A DNA stretch of 64,000 nucleotides, taken from contig JAFCIZ010000001.1 of assembly GCA_017871115.1 (NCBI GenBank), positions 4,135,501 to 4,199,500 of the forward strand, given 5' to 3'. The number at the start of each line of letters is the position of its first letter. Within the stretch, counting starts at the first letter, position 1. The DNA comes from Cunninghamella blakesleeana (taxonomy: Eukaryota > Mucoromycota > Mucoromycetes > Mucorales > Cunninghamellaceae). The notes beneath the pieces were generated by a model. The model worked only from the letters and a program-made list of their open reading frames with translations. It was not told the origin of the DNA and searched no databases. Shown one piece after another: positions 27,958-40,087 of this stretch. The translations under genes and the position numbers were made by a program.

Positions 27958-29469
27958 TTATTCATGCTTTTCCTCTGGTCGAGATGTAGTTGATGATTGA
28001 TTTGTTTGATTTTGATTTTGGGACTCAGCTAATGAATGATGGGTTGCATAAGAATGCTGCTGTTGTTGTTGTTGTGCTGCAAATTGCTGTAATTGCAATT
28101 GGTATTGTTGAACTTGTTCATGTGTTAACTATTAAAATAAAATGAAAAAGAAAAAATCGAAAAAAAAACATTAATGTATTATATTTATGTATATATCATG
28201 TCAATTACGTATATTATTTTATATTATTCTCAACATTATTATTTCAAATACATACTTGTGATAATTGTGGATAATAAGCAGCCTCCATTTGTTGCTGTGG
28301 TTGTTGTGCTTGTGGTTGTTGTGCTTGTGGTTGTTGTTGAGAAACCTAGGTATGTAAATAAATAAAAAAAATGCCAATAAAAGTATATGATTTAGATACA
28401 TATTTATTTATTTAGCAAAAACAAATATATATGATAAAACTTACCTGACCGGCTGTATAAGGAAGATTTGGTGGTTGTTGATAATAGCTTGCATAATTTT
28501 GTTGTTGATCATATACAGTGGAATTGGAAGCCTAGAAGCAATATATTTTTTATATTTTAATTGAATAATTCTTCATCCATTGTTTACTATTTAAAATCTA
28601 AACTATATATAAAAAAATACCTTAGAGGCTTCTTCTCTTGGAACAATATCAATCAAAAAATCGCACATATCTGTTTTTGAAATTGCTGTAGCAATATCTG
28701 ATCGTTGGAGAGTTCGTCGCTTATTTTCTTCGGCATGTACCCTTTATATTAATTTATATAGAGCAAAAAAAAAAAAAAATGTATAATAGAAATAAATAAA
28801 AGTGTTTGATTATAAATAAATATCGCGTATTATTAAATTATCGTATTTACCAAGCGCGCTTAGTCAATTCAGTAATAAATATTTCACAGCCTTTTGCGAA
28901 AAGAATTGGAGCCTATTGTTATTATTATTATTATTGTTTTTTAAAAAAAAGATAAAAATACCACTAGTATTAATATCAAAATACTATAATATATTAATGA
29001 TACATTTTTGTATTTAAAACTATTATCATACTTCAGCACTAATCATCTATCCAAAAAATAAAAAGTAAAAGAATAAAAAAAAGAGAAATATATACAGTGA
29101 GATAAAATAAAACGGGTTGGCGTATTTATATATATTATGTTCATATACATGTATATGTATATATATGTGTGTGTGAGTTATCTATTTTTGGCTAACCTTA
29201 ACATCTTGATCTGTTTTCATGACTTTTTTAATACGGGCTAAAGGTAATGGATGGTTTTTAAAATCGGGTTCGCTCGAATCAGCAAGAGACATTTGCTCAT
29301 GCCAGAACTTTGGAAGATCGAATACAGGATGGCCACTAGGAGCAGTACCATTACTAGAAACTGGATTAGCAGCGGCGGCAGCAGCAGCAGCGGCGGCAGC
29401 AGCAGCAGCATTAATAGCAGCACTTGTAGGTTGTTGGTGATGGTAACGTGGATCGTTATTGGATGCCAT
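27958..29469 (-). CDS. HAP5: CCAAT-binding factor subunit NF-YC (HAP5)
   Basis: Histone-fold subunit of the NF-Y/HAP complex that pairs with NF-YB and binds CCAAT boxes with NF-YA. Seven exons in order: 29469-29197, 29046-29032, 28912-28851, 28741-28621, 28531-28445, 28345-28256, 28128-27958; 272 residues. The core reads [17 protein letters not shown], then MISAE encoded by a 15-base exon, then [40 protein letters not shown] and [10 protein letters not shown]. This is a full NF-YC histone fold. An alanine run precedes the core, and the tail is Gln rich (PQAQ repeats), typical of an activation domain. The start chosen opens [13 protein letters not shown]; an upstream in-frame Met would add a hydrophobic low-complexity leader. 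Confidence 0.95.
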
Positions 29470-29755
29470 ATGAATAATAAAAAAATAAGCAAGTATAAAT
29501 AATAATGAGAAAAAAAAAAAATAATAAAATGATAAAAGCACCGAAACAATAAATAAAAAAAATGGGACTTTTTTTTAAATTTAATTGGCTAACTTTTTTT
29601 CATTCACCGCATAGGTAAAATAGAAAAAAACGGGATCTAATAAATAATATCAACTAAAAACAATCTTTTATTTTTATTTATGCAAGAATATTAAATAAAT
29701 TCAACTGTAAAAAAAAAAAAAAAAAAGGTGATATAGTAATATATATATTGTGGAT
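29470..29755 (-). promoter_or_regulatory. NF-YC promoter with a CCAAT box
   Basis: On the minus strand the sequence TTAGCCAATTAAA occurs about 115 bases upstream of the NF-YC start (ATTGG on plus at 29584-29588). A CCAAT box in front of a CCAAT-factor gene invites the idea of self-control. The left part also contains a 19-base A run near the F-box gene end. Confidence 0.45.
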
Positions 29756-30591
29756 TTAATCATCGTCATCATCCACCCAGCCATCATTGGATATTATACC
29801 TTGGTAATTTTCCTCTTCGTTGACCATCGGTACAAAGTTATAACAATCTTTAATATTAATATATCGTAAACGTTTACATTCACTAGTTAGAAACCTTATT
29901 CCTTCTTCTGATATTTGGTCACATCCAGAAATATCCAATGATTCTAAATTAGGACAATATTTTGATATGGTGTATATGGATTCATCTGTAACATTACATC
30001 CAGATATATCTAACTCGATTAAATTAAATAGATGTTCTACAATTGTTGAAATAGTATCATCCGTCACGTGCCTTATTCTGCTGATCGATAAACTTTGTAA
30101 AGAGCGATGATGTCTGATTATAGCAGCTATATTATGAATATTTCTAAACAAACATATAAATAACACGTATAAAAATATATACATATATAGAAATGGCAAT
30201 GGAATAAAGTTAGATACAAGGCACTTGTAAAAATGAATAAAGTAAATAAATATTATATATTACCATACATATTACATAAACTAAGATCAAGATGTTGGAC
30301 GTTGGTTGTAATTGGAAGTAAATCTTCTACAATATGACCAAGATAATTTTGCCACCTATGAGGTACAAGACGTAGATCAATTGTTTTAACTAGAGAACCT
30401 TGTTGGTGGGTTAAAGTGGTAGTAAATAAGTGTAATTGATTGATTGTCTGAAAAGAAGGTGATTGATAAAGTATTGGCGTTGTTATATAATGAAGAGCTT
30501 TAGAAACTAAACTTAGTTGTGTTAATGATTTTTGATCATCCTTAATTAATAGAACAATGATATTCAATATCTCAGAGGCAAGATTATTCAT
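29756..30591 (-). CDS. F-box and leucine-rich-repeat protein (AMN1/FBXL-like)
   Basis: Probable substrate adaptor of an SCF ubiquitin ligase. Exons 30591-30269 and 30143-29756; 236 residues. The splice uses donor GTATGG, which closes phase; a nearby GTAATA does not. The N-terminal 50 residues fit an F-box (LASEILNIIVLLI, LTQLSLVSKALHYITTPILY). At least three LRR units of the cysteine-containing type follow, such as LIELDISGCNVTDESIYTI and LESLDISGCDQISEEGIRFL. The protein ends in an acidic patch. Short for an FBXL protein, closer to Amn1 or Pof2 fragments. Target unknown. Head to head with NPL4. Confidence 0.75.
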
Positions 30592-30772
30592 ATATATAAA
30601 AGAAAAGAGAGTGAAGATAGAGTTTAGAAAAGTGAGTTAAGAATATTTTTAAAAAAACCGGGCTTTAAATCAATTTTTTAAGCTAAAAAAAATTACGCAC
30701 GAAGAAAATAATTTTCTTTTCTTCCTCTTTTTTTATTCATTTTATCTCTCTTTCTTCCTTTTTTTATTTACA
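30592..30772. promoter_or_regulatory. Bidirectional promoter, F-box gene and NPL4
   Basis: Only 181 bases lie between the two opposite start codons. The stretch has ACCGGGCTTTAAATC, A runs and a pyrimidine tract just before the NPL4 start. Two ubiquitin-pathway genes share it, which may be chance. Confidence 0.5.
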
Positions 30773-33454
30773 ATGGTAATATATAAAAAATATATTATTA
30801 TACAAATAGAAATAGAAATATAGATATAAATATATATTTATATAAATACATTTCAATTAAAATAAATAAATGTATATTTTAAATATCAAATGGCACTGTA
30901 TTATTATATTAGATATTACGTATTCGTTCTAAAGAAGGCATGACTCGCGTCGAAGTGCAGCCCGACGAAACCTTTGGAAATTTAGCTGATAAAGTAAACA
31001 TGGATAAAAAAAAGTATTAAGGCATTACAATGTAAATATATGCGTTTGCATAGCCATTTATTTATTATATGTATTCCTTATTTTATTTTTTATATAGATC
31101 TCCCAAATCCTTAAAATAGATGCTTCGACTATAGAAATAAGCGACCAACAAAATACATCAGCCTCTACTCCAGTCGCTCAAATAAAAAATAATACCTTAT
31201 CCTCCTCCAAATTAAAGTATGTTTTCTATTACAATTTTAATAATTCATTACCATTTAACTAATACTATATATATATATATATATATTTATAATCTCCCTC
31301 TTGCAATAGACATGGTGACATAGTATATATAACTTTTACGGAACCGGTAGCCAAACCAGAACCAACTAAATCTTTATCTGAACATAATGGAAATTTAACT
31401 GTACAAGAATTATCTCACTTAAAACAAGATCCTGTCGATGATTTTTTAGAAAAGCAACGTGGGTTGATCAAACGGAAAAAGGATACCAAATTGTAAGTAT
31501 GATATTATTCTTATTGTTTTAGTAATCTAAATATTTACGGCAACATAATTAAATATATAAATATTCATATAATAATAGCTGTCGTCATGGGGATAATGCT
31601 ATGTGTGATTACTGTATGCCTTTAGAAGTAAGCAAAGAGATTAATGAAGATAGAAATATAAGTATATAAAAAAGCAATATTTTTGGTTAATTATATATTA
31701 ACCTTCTCTATTATGATTATAATACTTTTATTATATGGATTCTAGCCTTATGATAAAAATTATTTGGAAGAAAATAAAATTAAGCACATGTCATTTCATT
31801 CATACATACGACAAATCAATGCAGCACAACAAACAAAAGTACCTTCATCAGCTATGTCAACACAATTACCTTCATTAGAAGAACCTTGTTACAAAGTTAA
31901 AGTTCCATGTACAGGTGGGCATGCACCATGGCCAGAAGGAATTTGTACAAAATGTCAACCAAGTGCTATTACTTTACAGCGACAGGTAAATAATAAGATG
32001 GATATATAAAGATAGAGATATTTATATATTGTATATTAATATTATTGTTGTTATTATTATCATTATTATCATTATACATATGTGATTAGGTTTATCGTAT
32101 GGTTGATCATATTGAATTCTCTTCAGCAGCATTAATTGATAACTTTTTGGATTATTGGCGACAAACCGGAAATCAACGTATTGGATATCTTTATGGTAGA
32201 TATGAACCTTATTTGGATGTACCATTAGGAATTAAAGCAGTAGTAGAAGCCATTTATGAACCACCTCAAGAAAATCATGTTGATGGGCTCAAATTAGAAT
32301 TACCATGGCAAGAAGAATCGCTAGTTAATGAAGTAGCTAAAGCGTGTGGATTAGTGAAAGTAGGTGTTGTTTTTACAGACTTGATTGACGATGGTAGTGG
32401 ACAAGGCAAAGCTATTGCAAAAAGACATGCCGAAACCTTCTTTTTATCTTCCTTAGAATGCTCCTTTGCTGCAGAAATGCAAAAACGCCACCCTAATATT
32501 TGTAAACAATCAGTGAATGGGAAATATGGGTCTAAATTTGTCACCTGCGTTATCTCTGGTGATGTAGAAGGAAATATTGATGTGAAAGCATATCAGGTAT
32601 CTGAAACAATGACTGCCTTACAAGATGCAGACATTATTGAGCCAAGTCGAAAACCCTCAGTTGTTCGTATTAAAGAAAATGTTTCTCATAAACGGTATGT
32701 TCCTGAAGTCTTTTATAAATTTAAAAACAAGTATGGTGTGATGGTTCAGGAATCGGCCAATCCAACTTTTCCTGTGGAATATTTATTAGTTAATGTAAGT
32801 TTGATTTATTGAAAAGTATGAGCATAATAATAATATCTAATAAATAAATTAGTAATTAATTTATTTTTCATTCTTATTTTATTTTCGGCTTATAAAAAGG
32901 TTACAAATGGGTTTCCACAAAACCCTTCTCCTTTATTTGATAATACAAAGAAATTTAGTTTTGACGGTTCAGCACATCCTGATATTAGTATTTTAGGGAA
33001 ATACATTTATGGAAAGCGTGGTACAGATCTACAACAATCACTTTCTAATTTCCGAGTTTTATGTACAATAAGATCAATGGATATTCTTTCAGCTGAAGAA
33101 TTCAATACTGTATGTGAAATAGCTACCAAAAAGAAAGACATAGATATAATTGATCAAATACAAGGCTGGGATACTTTGATGATGGTACTTAAAGAAGCAG
33201 GTAAATTAAATATTTATAAATAGAAATATATGATTATATAGAGGTATGTGGGTCAATTTTTGATTTATTTATTTATTATTTATTTATTTATTTTAATAGC
33301 TGGTAATGATCAAATAAAGACACCATCAGCTATACAATCAGGTACAACGTCAGGCAATGCTACACCTATTGAAGTATCTTGTAGACATTGTACTTTTACC
33401 AATCCAAGCTCAAATAGTAGTTGTGAAATGTGTGGTTTACCTTTATCTGACTAA
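30773..33454 (+). CDS. NPL4: Cdc48/p97 cofactor NPL4
   Basis: Adaptor that with Ufd1 brings ubiquitinated clients to Cdc48 for ER-associated degradation and chromatin extraction. Nine exons: 30773-30775, 30913-30993, 31098-31216, 31310-31492, 31579-31627, 31746-31985, 32090-32794, 32900-33200 and 33300-33454; 611 residues. Exon 1 is the bare start codon ATG before a GTAATA donor. Domains: ubiquitin-like front (ILRIRSKEGMTRVEVQP), zf-NPL4 (CRHGDNAMCDYCMPLEPYD), the MPN-like body (VYRMVDHIEFSS, GYLYGRYEPY, VGVVFTDLIDDG) and a C-terminal NZF zinc finger (CRHCTFTNPSSNSSCEMCGL) that binds ubiquitin. Yeast Npl4 lacks this last finger; animals have it. Confidence 0.95.
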
Positions 33455-33905
33455 AAAAGAAAAAAAAAATAGTTGACAACATTCCTTTATATTTTTAATG
33501 AAAGTCAGCAGTCATTTTTTTTTAATCATAATAATAATATAATAGTAATAATACAATAAAATTATATATATAAATATATAAATATAGTTTAAAAATGCTT
33601 TGTCTTACCTTAATTTATTCTACTCTTTCATTCTTTTGCATAATGTCCATGTGAAGTGAAGCCATTTTAAAAAAGCGAAATTTGGGCTTATTTTCTTTGT
33701 GTTCAAAAAAGGATGGTTACACGAAAATATTTTAGATATACAAGTAATTTTATTTATTTATCAAATTGAGAAAAAAGTTTAATTTTTTTTTTTTTTTTCC
33801 TTTTCCTTTTTCTTTCATTTTTTCTTTATCATTATTATTAAAAAAAAACCAGAATAAACTATATATAATTTATTTTATATATAGAGCTATTATATTATAT
33901 TTTAT
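33455..33905. promoter_or_regulatory. NPL4 3' end and Sec7-gene promoter
   Basis: Tandem plus-strand genes flank this 451-base gap. It has T and A runs, including a 17-base T run near 33782, and no reading frame of note. Confidence 0.5.
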
Positions 33906-36900
33906 ATGTTACCTAATTCACGAATAGTACCTCCACGGACAGCACTTGATAAAGAAAACAATAATAATAATAAAACTCACCATGTAAATCATCCATCACC
34001 TAATGAAGGAAAGCCAACTCGATATCTTTCAAGAACCATTCCTTCACCTACAATAGAACAACAACAGCCTTCTTTCATTCAAAGAAATAACGATACTCAA
34101 TATTCTTTATCGCCTAATCAAACTATTAAACGCAAACCTATATCACCCATTCAATATAATAACTCTTACCAAACTAATCATCAAGTTAAACCAATGCCTT
34201 TATCTCCAAAGTTAAAAAATACAACAAAATACGAATCTTTTTTAGATATAGCTTCCCAAAACCAAGATCGTTCTTATATGTCTAATGCTTTAACTTCTGA
34301 TGATGCAAAAAAGGTTGGTTTATTAAAAAAAAAAAAATTAATATTATTTTGTATTCCCCTTTTTTTAAAAATTTATATGTATGTTTAATTTTTATTGATA
34401 TGTGAATATTATTATTATTTTGTTTAGAGAAGTATTGGTAGAAAAGGAATTGGTAAATTTTTTAAAAAACTTGGAAAGGTAATAATATAGATATATAAAA
34501 TAAAATTGATATTTACCATAAAGAGTTATTTTAGTCATTATAGTACTCCTTAATATTAAAAATATATATTTATTTGTATATATACATTTATATATATATA
34601 TATATAAATGTATACATATATGTATACATATATGTATATCTTTATCTATATATTTTATAATAGCAATCCTTAGAAGATGATGATCAGGTACCACAAGTTC
34701 GTACAGTTGGAAATGTTATATCCGTGAAATCATCTAGATCATATCACAATATACCTTTAGCACCTCCTCCTCCTCCTCCTCCTCCTCCATCAAAACAACC
34801 TGATGAATTATTATCAACAATGCCAAGTGAATATAGATCTCAATTTATAAATGACAGCAATAACAATGGCATTAATAATAATATGATGAAACCATCCCCT
34901 TCTATCCCCACTATGAATTCCCCATTAACAAGAAGAATTACTATTAGCTCACCAACAGCTACTGATGGATATCATCTTTCACAACAACAAAATCATATTG
35001 AAAAAAAATCAAATTTAGTTTCAACGATACCACCTCCTATTATACAAACAAATCATGTTTATGATACAAATACTTCTCCTATTACTACTAATTCTAATAC
35101 TACAGCTAATCAAATGAATCATAATAACAATAATAATAACAAAAATTATATTAATAATAATGATACTACTACTACTACTACTACTACCAATAATAATAAT
35201 AATAATAATAATAATAAACAGCCTATTATTACCACTACCACTACCACTACCGCTACCGCTACCGCTACCGCTACCGCTACCATCCCTACAACTAATTTAA
35301 CACCATTGTATCATGAACCATTAAAAGATCATGAACCTTTTGAAGATATTCATAATTCAAATATATCCACTCCAGCTCATTCACCACCTCGTTGGTCAGT
35401 CTCTACAAGAAAATCTTCTGTTTCTTATTCTATATACAGTACCTTCGGTGGTGATTCATTAACATCCCAAGAAGCTTTGGATTCATCTTTAATGTCTACT
35501 TCATCTATCTCAGTATCAAACAAGGAATCAATGGATCCTTGTGACGATTTGGCTCAAATTGTTGCAAATAATGTTCAAAAAAGAAATCAAGCTCGTATTG
35601 TTACCGTTCCTGATGATGATTTTCAACAACTTGAAAATAATAATAATAAAAATAACCATTACTCTTCTAACACCAATATAACAAAAGTAACAACTATAGT
35701 AAATGACAATATCAATAAAAATGGTAATGCAGCAATAAATAATGATAACGGTGATGACGACAACGACGACGATGATGACGACGACGACGATGACGATGAT
35801 GATGATAATGATGATATTTTCGTGGATGCAACTGGATATAGCCAAGATGATATAGATCGTGAAAAATTTGATACAAGATTATCTAAAAGACTTAGTGGGG
35901 GCCATTATGGAAGTGCAGGTGGATTAATATCAAGCATGGAAGCAGCTCAGAGACGTTCAAAACAAGATCGACATCTTTTTCCAAGTGATGTAACAAAAAC
36001 AAATCAACAAAAAATCAATAATAATTGTAATGATAAAAATGAAAACAATAATGAAGATAATGACGACGAACATGTTTTATTAAAAGAAGAAAAAGAGAAA
36101 TTACGTCAACAATCGATCAATGCATTAAATGGAACGAATGATTCTAAATCTATAATAATAACAGATCAACAAGAAAAAAATATTATATCAACTCATGAAA
36201 ATAATGGCATATTCGACTCACCTCTTGTTATCTCTAATTTCTGGAATGAAAATCCTAATTTGGCATTAAATGGTTTTGGAGCTGGTCTCTTACCCAGCAA
36301 ATCAACTCATTCAACTCTTTCAGAAACTTCTTCTCAACAAGAAGATGATTATAGTGAAGCAAAAGAAATAGCTCAACGACTATGGGATGAAGATGAATCA
36401 TTTGTGACAAAAGAATCAATGGCTGAGTGGTTAGGAACAAGGTAAAAAAAAAAAAAATGATAAAATGTAAAATAAATACAACTATATCAAAGTTAACTTT
36501 TATTATATGATCGCTATTTTTTTTTTTCTTTTATTTATAGAAAACCATTGAATAAAAAAGTTTTGAATTGCTATATGGAAAATTTTGATTTTGCATCATT
36601 ACGTTTAGATAGTGCTTTCAGGTATGCAATAATATTACACTATTATTAATTATGTATGTATGTACACATGCATGTTTAACTAATTAGAATTTATTATTAT
36701 TATTTTATTTTTATAATAGAAAATTATGCGCCAAACTTTACTTTAAAGCAGAAGCCCAGCAAATTGATAGAATCTTAGAAGTATTTGCAAAAAGATATTG
36801 GAATTGTAATCCCAACACAGTTTTTGGAAGTGCAGGTAAATTTATATATAAATTTAGTAGCCATTATCAATAAATATTTTTTATACAATTTTTAACTAAC

Positions 36901-38811
36901 GTTTACTTTATTTTATTTTAAATCATTTAATACAGACGTGGTCTATGCTGTTATTTATTCCATTATGCTCTTAAATACCGATTTACATGTGGCTCAAGGT
37001 AATTATGTACGTATGACCAAACAAGCATTTGTAAAAAACACAATGTCAACTATTTTTGATCAATCGTCTGTCAACACTACCAAAACTTGGGAATTAAATA
37101 TGGAAGCTTATTTAAAGGTAATTAAAGACAACAGTCAAGAATAAAAAAAATAAAAAAAATGAAAAAAAGGAACATATCAAGTAACAATTACTATATCATC
37201 ATTACTATAGGATGTCTATAATTCTGTTAAACAAAATCAAATATTACAGCCATTATCCGATAAACCACATGATATAGAGCCAACATCATCTTTTGATAAA
37301 AGATCAAGCTTTATTGGTGGACGTAGAGTAATGGAAATGAAACGTAACATGGGTGCTATTATTCGAAAATCTGTACTTGAACCTAATATAGTATTCGAAG
37401 AATCAGAGGTATTACTTTTAATAGTAGTATAAAATAGTAAAATATACATGCATATATATATATATATATATATATATAGTAGAATTACTTATTAAATTAT
37501 TATTACTATCATTTTTTTTTTTAAAAAAAAAAATAGACTACCGTTAGTCCTGTAAAATCACCATCATCACCTTTATCAAATTCTCAACGAAAGCGTGACT
37601 CTATATCGTCTGTTGGTTCTGGTGCATCATCACTTAAAAGTTCCTCTTTACTCACACCTCAACCACATATGAATTCACAACCGATGATGAACTACATGAA
37701 TACACATGGAAATGCACTTTTCTCCAATCAACCACCTTATTTAAAAGAAGGTGTAGTAGTACGAAAACATTTATTAGAAAATGCAACTCATAGAGCAAAA
37801 CATCGTGAATGGAAAGAATGCTTTTTGGTTGTTAGTGAAGGTGAATTAAAAATGTATAGTTTACAAGGGAATCCTCATCATTCACCTTCTTCTGGCTATA
37901 ATAAAGTATCCTCTTTTACCGAAAGTGATCGACGAAGTTTAATAAGATCAAGTAGTATTGGTATATCCTCCCTAGTTGAAAATAAATCTCTAAATGATCC
38001 TTCAAATGATGTTTCCAATAATAGCAGATGGGGGGTAAGTCTTTATATCATAAAAATATGCTGACTTTTTTCAACTTTTTATATTATTATTATTTTGATG
38101 ATGATGTTCCTAATTTTTTGTTTATTATTATTTATTTTCTAATTAAAATATTAGTCTGCTTCACAGTTGGTTGGTACAATTTCACTTAGTCATTCACTTG
38201 CCAACGTGGTTCCACCTCCTGGTTATAACCGACACCGACCTCATGTATTTGCTATTCAACAGTCTCATGGAGGGGTTTATTTATTTCAAGGTGGATCACA
38301 ACCACAAGTTAATGAATGGGTGGCTACTTGTAATTATTGGGCAGCACGACAAAGTAAAGAACCATTACCAGGTGGGGTTAGTAATATGGAATATGGATGG
38401 GGTGACTGCTTACATGATGTGATATTAAACTTGGATGATGACGATTTACATCCAGAGGAACCTATAGGGTTATACCATCATCATAATCATCTTTCAGCAA
38501 TGGAGAACAACGAAGAGCAACAATTGATGATTTATGATTGGCAACCACCTGTTCCACCCACGGTATCCAGTAATTTAGATGAAAAAGAACAGTTTGGAGC
38601 TTTACAACGTCATTTAAATATGCTAAATGCTGATATCAATGAACATAGAGAAATAAAGAAAAAGATGTTAGTTAAGTTCCCTAGTAAACATTCTCAACAT
38701 ACTAAAGTCATGGCTAATTGGGAATCAAAATCTAAATACCTATTACATGAAATTATCAAATACCAAAATTATTGTGATGCATTAGAAAAAAGTATATATC
38801 GTCAGGAATAA
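33906..38811 (+). CDS. Sec7-PH Arf guanine-nucleotide exchange factor (EFA6/Yel1-like)
   Basis: Activates an Arf GTPase at membranes. Nine exons: 33906-34313, 34428-34478, 34664-36441, 36541-36621, 36720-36835, 36936-37117, 37211-37408, 37537-38034 and 38155-38811; 1322 residues. The first 700 residues are disordered: a run of nine prolines, Asn and Thr homopolymers, an alternating Thr/Ala stretch and an Asp run. The Sec7 domain spans about 715-880 with LDSAFRKLCAKLYFKAEAQQ (the Glu of the catalytic finger is present), DRILEVFAKRYW, and MLLNTDLH. A PH domain at about 1015-1150 begins YLKEGVVVRKHLLENA and ends with WAARQSKEPLPGGVSNMEYG. A helical tail follows. Domain order matches EFA6/PSD and fungal Yel1 or Syt1; the precise ortholog is open. 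Confidence 0.9.
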
Positions 38812-40087
38812 TTTATATATATATATATATATATATATTATTTATTTATATATTTATTTTATAAAAAAAGTCTTATATAAATAATAAAAGTAGTTTGTTT
38901 TGTTTACATATTAATTCTTTAAATAATAGTAGCAATCTCTTCTTCTTCCCTCTCCTTTATTAATTCATCAACCTAATAACCTGATTAATAGATGATACTC
39001 TTTAATTATTGATCTACATGCATAATATTTTTATGACCACATTTTATTTTATTTTTTTTACTTGAAAATAGATACTTGGTTCATTGGTTAATTTAATCAA
39101 ATCAACTCTCCTGTAAATATTATAATTGCCCTATTAAAATACTTTTTGTTTTGTAATAAAAGTAATTGTATATCTATATTAAAAAACACCATTCTATTAA
39201 ACCTACTTTGCATCATTTTATTTTAAATTATCATAAAAAAAACTCAATCTATCTTTAAAACAATAATAAGAGATGAATAATAATAATAGTATTTAATTAT
39301 TTTGCGCTATGTAGCCCTCTTTCGATACTTTTACCAGTTTATAATTGATTAATGAGTTAGAACAGGTATAAAAAAAACGGCCAATTTGTAAATCCATTGT
39401 ATATATATATAGAACCGTCCTATGCGCAATTACTATTATTATTATTACTATTAATTATTTCAATATCCATTATATAACCACTTTAAAGTTTCCTATGCAT
39501 CTAAACTCTATTATTATTTTTTTCGTGTACCGTCAATTGACATTTTTAAAAGATATAACCAATATTAAACTATTCATACCGGATATATATACTTATATAT
39601 ATTGACTATATGTTAATCATTTTAATATAATTTTGCTTTTTCACGAAATATAAAAATAAATTATAAAGATAGCATATAAATATATAATTATTTCATATTC
39701 ATTTATTTATCAAGAGTTTGTAGTACCAATTTCTTTTTTTTTTTTGCAGTATCTTTGCATGTACATGTATATATAAAAACAGGTACTTTTAGAAGAAAAA
39801 AACTCCTTTTTAAATAAAATAAAATTTTCTTTGCAGTGATTTCCCCGAGAAAGTGATGTTTTCAAGCGATAGTATACATGTCTAAATAATTTTTTTGTAT
39901 GTATACTTTTCAAATACCATGAAAAAAAAATAGAGTTTACCAAATTTTTGATTGAAAAAAGGCGGAGTTATGAACGGAAAAATCATTTTTCTTTTTTTTT
40001 TTTTTTTTTTTTTTCAATTGACATTATTTCATTTTCTTTTACTTTATTTTCTTTATTTACTTTCCTTTATTTTGTTATTGATATAAC
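38812..40087. other. Intergenic region upstream of the carotenoid oxygenase gene
   Basis: About 1.3 kb without a supported gene. A minus-strand open frame at 39943-39710 is low-complexity and unsupported. There is a CCAAT box at 39381-39385 and an uninterrupted run of 23 T at 39992-40014, about 75 bases before the next start codon. Confidence 0.5.

Noticed and set aside
35528..35845. Hydrophobic minus-strand frame with Ile/Val runs
   Set aside because: Antisense of the Asp and Asn runs in the Sec7-PH gene.
39710..39943. 77-codon minus-strand frame upstream of the carotenoid oxygenase gene
   Set aside because: A/T-driven composition, no motif, no partner exon.
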